Shown one piece after another: positions 1-10,534 of a stretch of 41,059 nt of DNA (position 1 is its first letter; every line of letters begins with the position of its first letter). A program made the position numbers and the translations under genes. The DNA lies in NCBI GenBank assembly GCA_015350385.1, contig WNKI01000002.1:1952703-1993761 (forward strand). Direction: 5' to 3'. The stretch comes from Aculops lycopersici. Taxonomy: Eukaryota > Arthropoda > Arachnida > Trombidiformes > Eriophyidae. The notes under the pieces were generated by a model, which saw only the letters and a program-made list of their open reading frames with translations, ran no database searches and was not told the origin of the DNA.

Positions 1-43
1 GAGAGAGAGAGAGAGGAGGAGGAGGAGGAGGAAGAAGAGAAAG
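1..43. repeat. purine microsatellite (GA)n/(GGA)n
   Basis: The window opens with GA dinucleotides that pass into GGA and GAA triplets. It is truncated by the window edge, so its full length is unknown. An ATG-started frame follows at 46 but I do not accept it as a gene. Confidence 0.9.
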
Positions 44-787
44 AGATGAGCAAGAGGCTACTTAGCTGGCGCCTCCTCAAGAGTTTCCAGTCGCTGTTCT
101 TAGTTTTGTCAGCCTTTTGGTGGCTCAGCTTGCGACGCTTATATTTGCATGCGCCACCAACTTTACTCGAGCCCAAGGATTACAAGGCATGCAAATTCTT
201 AAAGGTGAGGCGAGATTATGGCTGCCGCTGCTGCTAGTCGGGGTGGCGCCAAGGCGACGCCACTTAGGATCCCCCGATTCAATTACTTTGCTCGCCGATT
301 GGCTCCATTGTGTCGCTCGGTTTCGGCAGATTTCGTTTACTTTCGAGTCTAGCGGCCAACGAGCCAGACATTCAGTTGAAATGTAAGCGAAAACTTAGCC
401 AGGGAATTGCGTCTCCAACCGGAAGTCGCTTGCTCGGTCCCTAACGAGCAATAAAAGGGGCATCTCAGAGAGGCAAACGCGACGGGAGCAACAAACGAGT
501 GCTTGTAGTTTTGGTTGTGGAAGTTGAAATTGTTGTTCTGATTGCTCGAGTTGCTGGTTTAGTTGTTATTCCGCTGGCTCAATATCAACTCGCCGCCAGC
601 CGCCTGATTGATATTGAAATTCAAGCAACAAACCTCAACTCAAGCCAACGGGCCACTTGGGTATTGAATGTCCGAGTCTCGCGGCCAATTTGCCTGTCCA
701 CTTGCTTCAGGAGAGCAAATCAGCGCACATCCAAGACAACGAGCGCCACCACCAAGCTAAGCTAATCAAATTTGTTCCGCCTTTTGA

Positions 788-810
788 GTCGTCGTCGTCG
801 TCGTCGTCGT
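788..810. repeat. (GTC)n microsatellite
   Basis: About 7.7 perfect GTC units lie in noncoding DNA. The minus-strand reading gives a threonine run in a short chance frame. Confidence 0.9.
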
Positions 811-3800
811 AAGACTGGCCTCCGCCACCACGAGGCATTCGCTCACAGCCACCTGTTTCATCTCCCACTCGCCCGGTTCCTCATTTGTTTTGCCCGCGGA
901 CATTGGAGATCCCCGAGCTAATTTCGCTAACATCGCAACTAACGAACCAGCGCCCCTCTCCCGCGCCGCCAACTCCCCTGCTCGCCACGCCCACCCGGCA
1001 AACTTTACAAAATGCCGAGAGGAGAGAAAGGGAGCGGATATGTTGGACTTGGAACTAGAGTTGGGTTCCAGAGGAAGTGAAACTCAAATAAGCGTCTGCT
1101 TTACGAGCAATTAAACAGCTAGGAGTTAACTCAATTACATTTATCAGTTACACACATCGACGCAATTAATTTCGTGGACTAACGAAACTTGACTGGCAAG
1201 CAAAGCAACTGGCCGCTCGAGTTTGTCGTCCGCTCGACAATCCACTTGAATTTGAGTTGCAACTGCACTTTTGTGTTTCCATTTCCATTTCTAGTTCTAT
1301 TTCACTGCCGCCGTAGCAGCTCCAACCACCGAGCTCCTCGTTCTGATCTAATTGTCGCCTAGCAGCCAATTGCCAGCCAACCGAGCGAACGAACGGCCGA
1401 CTTGAGTCGCAAAAGAAGCGGCCAGTTGCCAGCTAGCCACTAATTGAATGGTCGCGCGCCGAGATGGCCAGTCGCCTAGTGACGCAATTGGGTCACTTTG
1501 GGTCGCGCAACTCGACGGCCAACAAACGTTTTGCGTGGTACTTTTCAATTGTTTTCCCTCCAGTTGTTATGTTGCTCAATTTGCGAACATCAGCTGCTTA
1601 AACTGAGACTCGTTTGTTGGCTGGCAGGCGAGTGATCGTTAGAGATGCGATCCAACTAACGGCCGACAGAAGCTCGGATCTACGTGCGCCGATTGCCAGT
1701 GGCCTACGTGATTCCCGTCAAGATGCTTCCCGGTTGTCGTTGTCTTGCGGCCGACACGACAACCGCCACTACGACGCTAAGACTCGCTAGTTTGCTCCCA
1801 TCTCTCTGCTCGTCAATGATCAATTGTTACACTGCTGTTTGTGTGTATCGAGTCGACTGCCGTTGCCAGTGCGGCTCGCTAAGTCGCCCTCGCCAATTAC
1901 ATAACCGCTCGTCTCGTTGGTTTGGCCGGATCCGTGCCTGGGGCGAGGGAAGTTGAGGCAGCCAAACGTGACTGCGGCTGGGGCACCAAGGTCAAGGAGT
2001 GAGTTTGCTTGTTTCGCCACATGGAACCGCCTAGGTGCTCTAGACGTAACTATAGTTTTCCCCCTCTTTTCCCTCGCCGTCCGGGTGGCAACAAGTTGGC
2101 GGCCCAAATATGCAAATGCTTCCAAACCGACCACCTGTTTCCCTGCTCTCGGTTGGTGCCATGACAACAACCGAACGAGCAGATATAATTAACTGGCGAG
2201 CAGAGGGGAGAGGGGCTTGCAGGTGAGAGGTGCGCTTTATCAGTGGCACTTGATACGAGAATCTTGCTGCCAAAAGAGTGGCCGTTGATCGGGCGTTCTA
2301 ACCACTTTTAGCACAACACTAGCCAGACACAAAGACTAAACGGAAGCCAGAAGCTCATTTGCCAATTGGATAAAAGATTCCATAAGAGAGCTTAAATTTG
2401 CTCCCTCTCTCTAGTTGCGGCGTCATAAGTCACCTCGTCTGTCGCTACACAAACGCGGCATTAGCTAATCGAGTGCCAGCCGGAAAGAGAGAAGCAAGTG
2501 GAAGTTGGCGCCAGTCAATTGTGTTGCGTAACGCTCACGAGTGTTTCGTTGCTCTGCCGCTTGTTCGGCTTGCTACTCGATGTAACCGTGGCACTGCTTG
2601 AAGGGAAAAAAGCGGCCCAAGCAAAACGAGCTCCATGAGTACAATTCCGCCGCATCCGCAATCATTAATCATAATAATTAATATTCACTCACTTTTGACC
2701 CCATCGAGAGCAGCGAGCACCACACTTTTCCGCTTAGCTTAGGAAGAGGCGCCAGAGACAAGCTCGTCTTTCTGGCCACTTTGGCGCTGCGCTTTTTGCA
2801 AATTGTCCGACGAGCCCGAATTACGCAATACAACAACAACACCAGCAACTACCTCAACTACTCACTTTCAACTCGCCCCTCCGTTTGTCTGTCTGTTTGT
2901 CGGTCGCTCGGTAGGCGCCCAGAAGACTCGCCGGCTGCCCATTAGTCGGCGAGCGTCTAGTGAGTTTCGCTTGCCCCTAAGCTCGCCGCTCGTTCCTCAA
3001 GAGACTCGACTTTTCACTAGCCGACTCTCGTGTCGTCGGCTCACTTCCTGGCTGCTGATTAATCGCGACTCGGGCAATTGTTGCAACTCTCCGTGTGATG
3101 AGACGAACAACAGCACCGAACCACTTCCGGCGCAATCCGATCCGATCGCCGGGATCACGCGGCCGCCAAGCTAATCGGCGCCTCGCCCATCAATCATCGC
3201 GGTGGTGGCGCCCGTTTCCGCTGGCCAGCGCTCTTTTGCAGCTTCTCTTTTTCGCCAAGACTAACCGAGCGGCCGATGAGAAGTCAAGGAGGTTAGTTAG
3301 TGGAGTTGCGCGAAGAAGGGCTAGCTCCAATTTCAGCGCGACCGCCGCGAGCTCAAAAGTCGCCAAGTGGCCACTTCCGGGGCAAAAACTAAGCTCCATT
3401 CTGGGGAAACTCCATTGGCTTCCATCATGAAAAGTCGACTTGACTCGTCCGTCATGATCTCGCGTCAGTCGCGGCAGATCGGCTCGCATCCAGTCAGTTG
3501 GTTTGGTCCGCCGCTTGGCTGGTTGGTTGTTCGTGGCGCTAGTCGCAACTCGCAAGGACAGTGGCCGCGCTGATCCCGGTGGCCGATGACGCGACGATAA
3601 TCATCGCTGCCCCCGACCAGCTAGCTCGCCGATCGTTGCGCTCCGATGAACTCGCGCGACCAATCGATTGGCCGCACCAAAGAAGCACACGTAATCCATC
3701 CGGCAAAGGGCGAAAGCTAGCTGGCTCCAACACCACAATAGCCACTAGCGGCAACTCACTAATTTGGAGCTCGCGACTGGCGACTCGAGATAGCGACTGG

Positions 3801-5312
3801 CCAGCGTGATGATGAATCGAGTTTGCCTCTGCTTCTGCCGTCCCTTCACCGGAAGTAGCTCGGCAGCCAACAGTTCGAGGCGGAGATAGCCAATCACAAG
3901 GCAAACTTGGCTGGCGCGTCAAAAGTGGACTCGAGTCGCTGGCTTTCCGCCGCTAGCTTGCCGGCCAACTAAAGCCGCCCAATTGATCGCTTGAATTCAC
4001 AGCAAACTTTCGCGCCAGCGACAAACGCCAACAAGAGAGAGAGGCCAAACGGACGGACTAATCCAATTTTATTATCATGTTGTCGCCTCCTCTCTCCGGC
4101 TACTTTGCCAGTTGAAATCTTGAGTCTCGGGTCCTGGTTTTGGTTTCGGTTGTGGTGCGTTGAATGAAGAGAAAGAGAGGCTGACTTTGGCCAGTTTGGC
4201 CAGTTTGTCGGCCGACCAACCGACTGGCCGCATCTTCGAGTTTCCGACTTTCCAAGCTAAAGCAAAGCCGTCACTCGACACTTTTGATTGCGATTAATCT
4301 AAGCATTGTCTTGGCCTCACCAGAGCAAACGGCGAGCCGCTCCACTTTCTCGGGTTCCCCCGGCGCAGTGAGCTCGACGGGATGATGTATGCGTCGCCCG
4401 GCTAGCGGGCAGCTGTTGCCAGAACCCTCGCCGACGAGTTAAGCCCGCCGCTTGGGGCTGCTCGTCGTCGGCGTGGGCGCCGCCTGCACTGAGTCCATTG
4501 GTCTCGTTGGCCGACTGGCTGGTTGTCGGGCGGGCAAGTCCATTTGTTTGGCGGCTGGCCAACTGGGTGAATAATTGATTCGTAGACTTGGCGCCATTTC
4601 CCTCTCGGCAAGTTGAGTTTGTGGCGCTAGAATCGCGCAGGTGGCAGTTGCACCGTTGGCACTTTGAAGACCAAAGGGGCGAGCGTTTGAGCAAAATAGT
4701 CGACTGCTCACCTGCGATAAGCGAGCAGCTTCCAGGTGGCGAGCGAGCGATAAGCGAAATGTGAGCAACTGAAGCAATGGGATCAAAAGAACAGCAACGC
4801 TGGCATTAACGCCGACTGATGCAAGCGAGCGAGCAAATTGATTTTTTATCATTCGCTCAACTGGGGAGCAAATTCTCACAGTTGAATTGGCAGCTCGAAG
4901 TTGCAGAGTTACGTTGTATTATTGCATATTTCGCGCCGATAAACGCCATCTATCAAAACCCATCGACACGCCCACCGAGATCAAGCAACAGCAATAGAAG
5001 CTCCAACTACAATGCAATTGGAGAAGAGCCGAGTGGCAGTGTGATTTGTGATTTTGTGCAAAACATCCGCTCAAAGTTGCAAGTGCGAGAATCCCTCTAG
5101 TTTCTCGCAATGAACTCGAGCCAACGATACAATTGGCTCGTCGTCTTCGTCTTCTCGTAGCTCTAGCTGCCTTTTGTTAGTTGCCAGTCGCTAGATAAAA
5201 GCGCAACTTCCGCTTGCGGCCGCAGCCATTGTGCTCCCCTCCCCTCTGTCTCTCCTGGTACGCCAATCGAATTGGTGAGACTGAGGCTGCCATTGTGTTG
5301 GCTGCCAGACTA

Positions 5313-5330
5313 GACGACGACGACGACGAC
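5313..5330. repeat. (GAC)6 microsatellite
   Basis: Six perfect GAC units in noncoding DNA. Confidence 0.9.
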
Positions 5331-7324
5331 GAGCACGAGTTTAAAATGATTATTATTTTGCGCTCGCTCGCTCTTTTGCCCACGTCGACTCTCATATCTC
5401 TGGCTTGTGTTAGCTAGTGCTGGTGCTGTTGCCAGCGCTGCCACTGGCGCCGCACTAATGGCGCCCGCGGGACTCGAGCGCAGGAAGTCGGCCGATAAGA
5501 CGGATCGCGTAATGATCTCGCCGCCGCTAGGTGGTCGCGTGGTGCAGCATCGCAGAGCACCGCACTGTACCGAGTGGATCGGCTTCATGGTCGCCCAGAG
5601 TTCAGCCTGGATGTCAATGGGCGAGCGGGGCGCCAGTTTCCGGTGGAGCCAGCGAAGGATCTGGTGTTGCGAGTGGGACTGCCGCCGCAAAGCTGATTGA
5701 CGTGCGAGTGGCAGTTTGTTTCTGTCTCGCGTTTCTCTGTTATTTTGGCGTCTCTTGAGCCGCCGGTTTAGTTTCCTCTGACCAAACTGGAGACTTGAAC
5801 TTGCTGACTGGTCGCCACTCGCCAGCTAGCCAGTCAGCCAACCAAGCAGCAAGCACTTTGCCTCAAGTTGGATGCGAAATGAATTTCAGGTGGATCCGGC
5901 CGATCGAGCAATGAATTGCGTCACCGCTGGCCGAATCTTCCGCTCGCTGCACTCAATTATATTTCGTCTGGGGAATTTTCAAGGTAGCAGGCAAAATATT
6001 GCCAGCTTCTGGTTGTTTTTTCCTCCCCTCCTTCTCCTTTCTCTTGCTCGAACCGACAAGAATTGAAATAGAAGCACACTGCCCGAGGCAAGGACAATTC
6101 GAATCGGTAAGGTTGCTCTTGTGTTTGGGTTGCCGCCGCTTGTGTCGTGTCGTGTGTGTTGGCCCACGCAACTCCACAAACTACAACTACATCCACACCA
6201 AGCCGCCGAGCAACACGACAAACTGGAGCCTGCCAACCGAACCAGTTGCAGTCGAGTCTCCTGAACCTTAATCGGGAAAATTCAATGGAGGCATTCAACT
6301 GTAAAGAAATTTCAATTAGCTTGGCGCTTCGAGTTGCGCCGACTTGAGCGCCAAGCCGAGAAGTCCGCTTTAGCCACTAGAACAATTGGCCGCCCGAACT
6401 TCCGGTCTAGTTTCTTCCTCCTCGACTGGCGTTTGTGTGTGGCGCTCCTTCGACGAGCGACTTTGGACCCGCCGCGAGCAGAGTAGGGCAAAGCAAACGA
6501 AACAGAACTGAACTGAACTGAATCGGGCCGAACCAGGGACTCGATGGACCAGAATTATAAGGCGAGTTGGTTGGCGGCACGGAGATAAATCAATTCAGCT
6601 GGAATGCCGAGCGAGCCAGCGACTCACCTGCGCAGCGAAACGGAAGTCGATGTTGTCGTTGTCTTGGTCTTTGGCGTCGTCGTTGTTGTCGGCGTCGTCA
6701 TCGTGTTCTCGTCTCCTGGTCGGCGAGTTGTTGTTGTCGTTTTCTGATGTTGTTGTCTTGTCGGCACCGAATGTTGGGGCGCCGCCGCATCGAGTCAAGT
6801 TGTCGTCGTGTCGTCTTGGCGGCAAAGACTCCATTCGAGTGGCGGAAATCTGGCGGGAACAGCGCGGTAGTTTGCACGCCGCATTCTCCGCGTCCCGCTT
6901 TTAGTCGAGTTGAGTCACATGGTTGCGCCATCATCGTTGCGCTCAAAACGCAAACTGTTTTTCATTCGCCTTTTTATGGCCAACTGGTCTAAGTGGAAGA
7001 CAAGAGTTGGTCTTGGTGGCAAGCGAGCCAAAGACTAGGAGTCATTTGTTGTCGGTTGGCGAGCGGGAGAGAAAGCGAAAGAGTAAGTGAGCAGGCGAGC
7101 AAGTGGGCTTACTCTTAAAAGGAGAGGAGAGGAGAAACTCGCTGCTAATGACATTGGACTCAACTGGTCAGCGCAAAACAGCAAGCAACTCGCCAGTCCA
7201 GTTCATATACAAACACTTGACTCTCGCTGGCCAACTAACCCACCAGTTCACTCGCTAGCAACTCATCGCTTGTTGTTCATTTCGCTTGAATTGCGTTGCT
7301 CCTATCGCTGCCGTTGCTGCAATT

Positions 7325-7348
7325 GCCGTCGCCGTCGCCGTCGCCGTC
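7325..7348. repeat. (GCCGTC)4 minisatellite
   Basis: Four perfect hexamer units in noncoding DNA. Confidence 0.9.
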
Positions 7349-7578
7349 GCAGTTGCCTTTGGTGCCACTGGATTGTGGGCCGAGTTGCTAACGGAGGAGC
7401 TGGCCCAGTAAACTGGCCACTCAATCTAGAAGTGAGCGCGTAATTTGAATGCACTGCTGAACTTTTGAGCAATGAACTTGGCGGGCACATTGCCGCCTGC
7501 TTCAATCCCATAGGCGAGAGCAACATAGCGACCAACGACCGCCAAACAACAACCACTTCCACTTCCGTCGGCGATTTT

Positions 7579-7614
7579 CTACGAGCCTGACCATTTGCAT
7601 GGTCACGCTCGTAG
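7579..7614. repeat. hairpin-forming inverted repeat, 16-bp arms, 4-nt loop
   Basis: The left arm is 7579-7594, the loop TTGC is 7595-7598 and the right arm is 7599-7614. Arms begin with CTACGAGC and end with GCTCGTAG. The only mismatch is one symmetric C:C pair (7587/7606). No gene surrounds it. Confidence 0.9.
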
Positions 7615-7758
7615 TTTAGTGCACAGAGAGGAGCCACCGAGCAGCCGTTTAGCTGGCTTCTTTTCCTTGTCGCCGCAACAAACCAACTCTCGCTGGCCCC
7701 CAGCTCCAAGCTCAACTTTTGCTTTGAACTGAAGCTTTTGGTTATTACACGAGCAGCT

Positions 7759-7778
7759 GATCATCCATATGGATGATC
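7759..7778. repeat. 20-bp perfect palindrome
   Basis: Self-complementary 20-mer centred on CATATG (half-site GATCATCCAT). Symmetry stops at the flanking bases. It could be a dimeric DNA-binding site. Confidence 0.9.
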
Positions 7779-8590
7779 GAGTTCCCAACGAGAGGCTAGC
7801 AAGAACCAACCAGCCAACTAAACCAAAAATTGACCGCTCCACTCGCCGGAAGTTGCGCGACCAGTGATTAGCCACGTCGCGCGCAACCGAATGCCGCGAC
7901 CGCCGAGCTTATAATTGGCAAGCTCCACGTGAAGGCCAGCGAGGCCAAATAAGCTGGTGACGTTTCGCGTTGATTAGTTTGCTGGTTGGCGTCCAAATTG
8001 TTGGTGAGTCGAGCGATGGACTCGCCGACTCCACTTTCCTGACCCTCGGGCTGAATTATGCGCCACCAGGTGAGATCAGCTTACATAACTCGTGCTGCTG
8101 GCGAGCGAGCGAGAGAGAAAGATGGACTTGCTGGCGGAGAGGTGAAATTGGTGGCTCGCTGGCCGCCAATTTCGACTCGAGCTGACGTAATAATGACAAT
8201 AATTTGCGTGTTGGCTCAACTGTCGCTGGCCAGTAAGCGAGCATTCAATTGACAAACGACAACAATCAATGGCGGCCATTGTGGCTCCACGCGCATCCCC
8301 TTGGCTGGCCGCCCCCCAGAAGCAGCGAGAGAGAAAGCAGTAGCAGCAGCGGCAGAGACCGACGCGCCCGTCAAGCAAAGTGAACCAACTGGCTGCCTCA
8401 CTTTTGGGGAGCTAGCGATGTTGGCAGCGACGTCACCACTTCCGTTGTGGGCGGAAGTTGCTCGCCAGCACGACCACTGGCAGATAAACAAATGAGAGTT
8501 TGCGTTGCGGTTGTCGCAGTGACTCGTGTGTTGGTTTACTCGCTTTAGTCAAGTCGAATTGGGTTTAGTTGAGACGAGACGAGCAGAGTA

Positions 8591-8609
8591 GAGTCGAGTC
8601 GAGTCGAGT
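8591..8609. repeat. (GAGTC)n tandem repeat
   Basis: Three full GAGTC units plus GAGT, preceded by degenerate GAGAC/GAGCA units from about 8570. Confidence 0.85.
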
Positions 8610-8897
8610 TTAGCGGATTTCGTATTCTTAGGCTTGAGTCTCGGCTTCAATCCCTGGGCTAGCACCTGACTCTGGCCAGTAGCCCGAGGTGACGCCTCGA
8701 GCGGCCGAATGACTGGTGCGATCTGAATGCGTCACTCACCCAAACGATTGAGTTGCCAAACTGTCGTGGCAGTCGACATTTTGGTGACTATCGTGAGCAA
8801 AAAGAGGAGGACGAGAAAACAATAACAAAGACAAGTTGAGATAAAACACAAAGACAGCATCGGAGTTGCTCTTTCCCTCTGGCTCGCACCTGACACC

Positions 8898-9478
8898 TCA
8901 AGTTGGCCAAGCTGATTCCTCTCCTTCGACGCGCTCCTCTAATCGGCGCACGTAATCGTCGGCCGAGCGAGTGAGTCGACTGCTCACATTGGTATGCATT
9001 AGAATAGCTATAAGTATGGGAGAGTAAGTGTGAGCTAAACCCAAATCCACTTACAACGCGCATCTCCGCTACACTCACTAGAGTCTCCATTTCTCGTTGT
9101 CGTGGAATCCGTTGGAATTGTTAGAAAGGTAAACTTACCTGTAGGCGTGTGAGGCGCACTTGCTCTTCTCTGTTGACTGCCATTGAGCTCGTCCACTTTC
9201 TGTGCCGGCGGGCGGCTAAGCGCTTCGAGTTGCTGTTTCTGTTGCTGTTGGTGTGGTTGTGGCGGGTGCTGCTGTTGCTCTTGCGTTTGTGGCGACAGGT
9301 GATCACCAATCGTTACGCTCGCTGGACTCAAAATTGGAGTTGATTTGTTGGAACTTTTTCTGGCTTCCACTCGGCCACAAAGCGACCATTCGCATTCTAG
9401 GCCAACCAACGAGCTCACTGCCAGCGCGACAATTATAAATGCAACTAGTTTGCCGCCCATTTTGCCATTACTTCTCAT
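8898..9478 (-). CDS. candidate small secreted protein, two exons
   Basis: I do not recognise this gene. The proposed exon 1 is 9139-9478 and exon 2 is 8898-9007, joined over a 131-nt intron with a consensus CAG|GTAAGT donor and a pyrimidine-rich acceptor ending TATAG. The splice phase agrees and the product would be 149 residues. Residues about 1-9 are basic, 10-26 form a hydrophobic core (LVAFIIVALAVSSLVGL), and a Gln/Pro/His-rich stretch follows at about 64-80. The second exon is short, charged and probably helical, and ends at TGA. The frame stays open upstream to an ATG at 9805, which would add 109 residues before the hydrophobic segment and make it a membrane anchor. The start at 9478 is chosen because it places a normal signal peptide first. 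No AATAAA is visible downstream. It may instead be the first exons of a longer gene, or chance. Confidence 0.4.
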
Positions 9479-9805
9479 CTTTTCGCTCAGTGACAAGGCC
9501 AATTTTCGCTTCCGCTTCCTGGAAAATAGTGCCTTCAGTTTGGTTTGCGGTTTGCTTCTAGTTGTGGTTGTTATTCTCACATTTGCAACTAACTTGCGAG
9601 CCGGCAACTGAACACTGCCGCTCGAATCCATTGCTGGTGCTGCTGTTGTTGGTGGTGCTACTGCTTCTGTCGCTGCTGCTGGCCAAGACTCAAGGTGACG
9701 GCCACCTGCTATTTCCGCCTGGACATTGCTTCTATTTCTATAATCATCCCTTTCTCCTTTTTTCTCTCTCCCTCGTGGCACTTCCAACTCGATGGCCACT
9801 CTCAT

Positions 9806-10361
9806 GCTCTTCGCTCTCCGACGGCTCCGTTTTAAATAAACGCAAAACTCCTTCTTCTGCTATCACTGAACCACCAACGATGCCGAGCTAATGGATTTTG
9901 CACGCGTCACTTGGTTTGCAATGCGAGGGGAACCTAGCGACGCGTGTTTAGGATTCTGCGCAGTCTGGCCCCAGTGTCGGCGAGCTCGCCAGCGCCATCA
10001 GGCGGCCAACGGGAGGCCACCAAAACTCAACTCTCGCACCATGAGCTCCTTGGTTTGTTTGCCGGACAACCGAACGATAAGGGATTCTGCAAGCTGGACA
10101 AGCTCCACTGATAAGCGACTCACCGACTGCGCGACACACCCACCAACCAACTCCATCACACCGCTACCTCGTTCGCATTTCGTTGGCTGTGTTTGTCGTT
10201 TATTAACAAACGCCACTTTCTACTGCTGCTTACCTGGCAAACTGATTTGCTGATTTAGCTCCGTCATCAAAGCGGCGAAGTCATTGGCCGACTGGATTGT
10301 TGTAGCTGAAAGTGAGCGATGATTGGTCAAATGAACAATCAGCCTACTCACTCGGCTCTCA
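9806..10361. other. intergenic stretch upstream of the carboxypeptidase
   Basis: No supported gene. On the minus strand a short ATG-started frame (10235-10268, 11 codons) abuts a good CAG|GTAAGC donor. It is too short to support. Confidence 0.5.
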
Positions 10362-10393
10362 TATAAACTCGACTCACTTTTCATTGGCCATCA
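10362..10393 (+). promoter_or_regulatory. TATA box and initiator of the carboxypeptidase gene
   Basis: TATAAA lies at 10362-10367 and an arthropod-like initiator (TCATTC) begins at 10391, giving the usual spacing of about 30 nt. The inferred leader to the ATG at 10535 is about 140 nt. Confidence 0.6.
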
Positions 10394-10534
10394 TTCGCCA
10401 GCGTGGTCTTCCCTGGCTAAAGTCGTTCAGCCTGCAACAAAAAGTCCCGACTGAATTGCGAAACAGTAGCTTCAAATTGAAAAGCACAGAAGAGTCAATT
10501 CAAAAAGGTGGCTAACATCAACAAGTTGTTCAAG

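Larger units (their letters stand above)
44..8897. other. gene-poor GC-rich stretch, no supported gene
   Basis: No open frame here exceeds about 145 codons, none carries a domain I recognise, and frames on the two strands overlap freely, as expected by chance in GC-rich DNA. The stretch is rich in CpG, in short simple repeats, in the words CCGGAAGT and CCAGTCGC, and in inverted repeats (hairpin at 7579-7614, palindrome at 7759-7778). Several splice-donor-like sites follow short ATG-started frames, for example on the minus strand near 6628 and 4712. Small first exons of genes extending beyond the window therefore cannot be excluded. It could be intergenic or a very large intron or regulatory region. 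Confidence 0.6.

Noticed and set aside
46..204. ATG-started plus-strand frame with a hydrophobic start, ending at a GTGAGG donor.
   Set aside because: No acceptor with a matching frame could be found, and another frame over the same bases is equally hydrophobic, so the pattern is not specific.
4712..4852. Minus-strand 47-codon signal-peptide-like frame ending at CAG|GTGAGC.
   Set aside because: No second exon found; hydrophobic frames of this kind are frequent in the flank.
5505..5697. Plus-strand frame without ATG whose translation (from the TACCGAGTG codons on) looks protein-like.
   Set aside because: All three plus frames and one minus frame are open here. No good acceptor or donor bounds the frame, and I recognise no family.
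6628..6834. Minus-strand 69-codon Asp/Asn-rich frame ending at a consensus CAG|GTGAGT donor.
   Set aside because: It is mostly translated GTT/GTC simple sequence. No partner exon is evident downstream. Kept only as a site to check with RNA-seq.
10235..10268. Minus-strand 11-codon start followed by CAG|GTAAGC.
   Set aside because: Too short to support. A possible phase match to the 9139-9805 frame lacks a pyrimidine tract at the acceptor.
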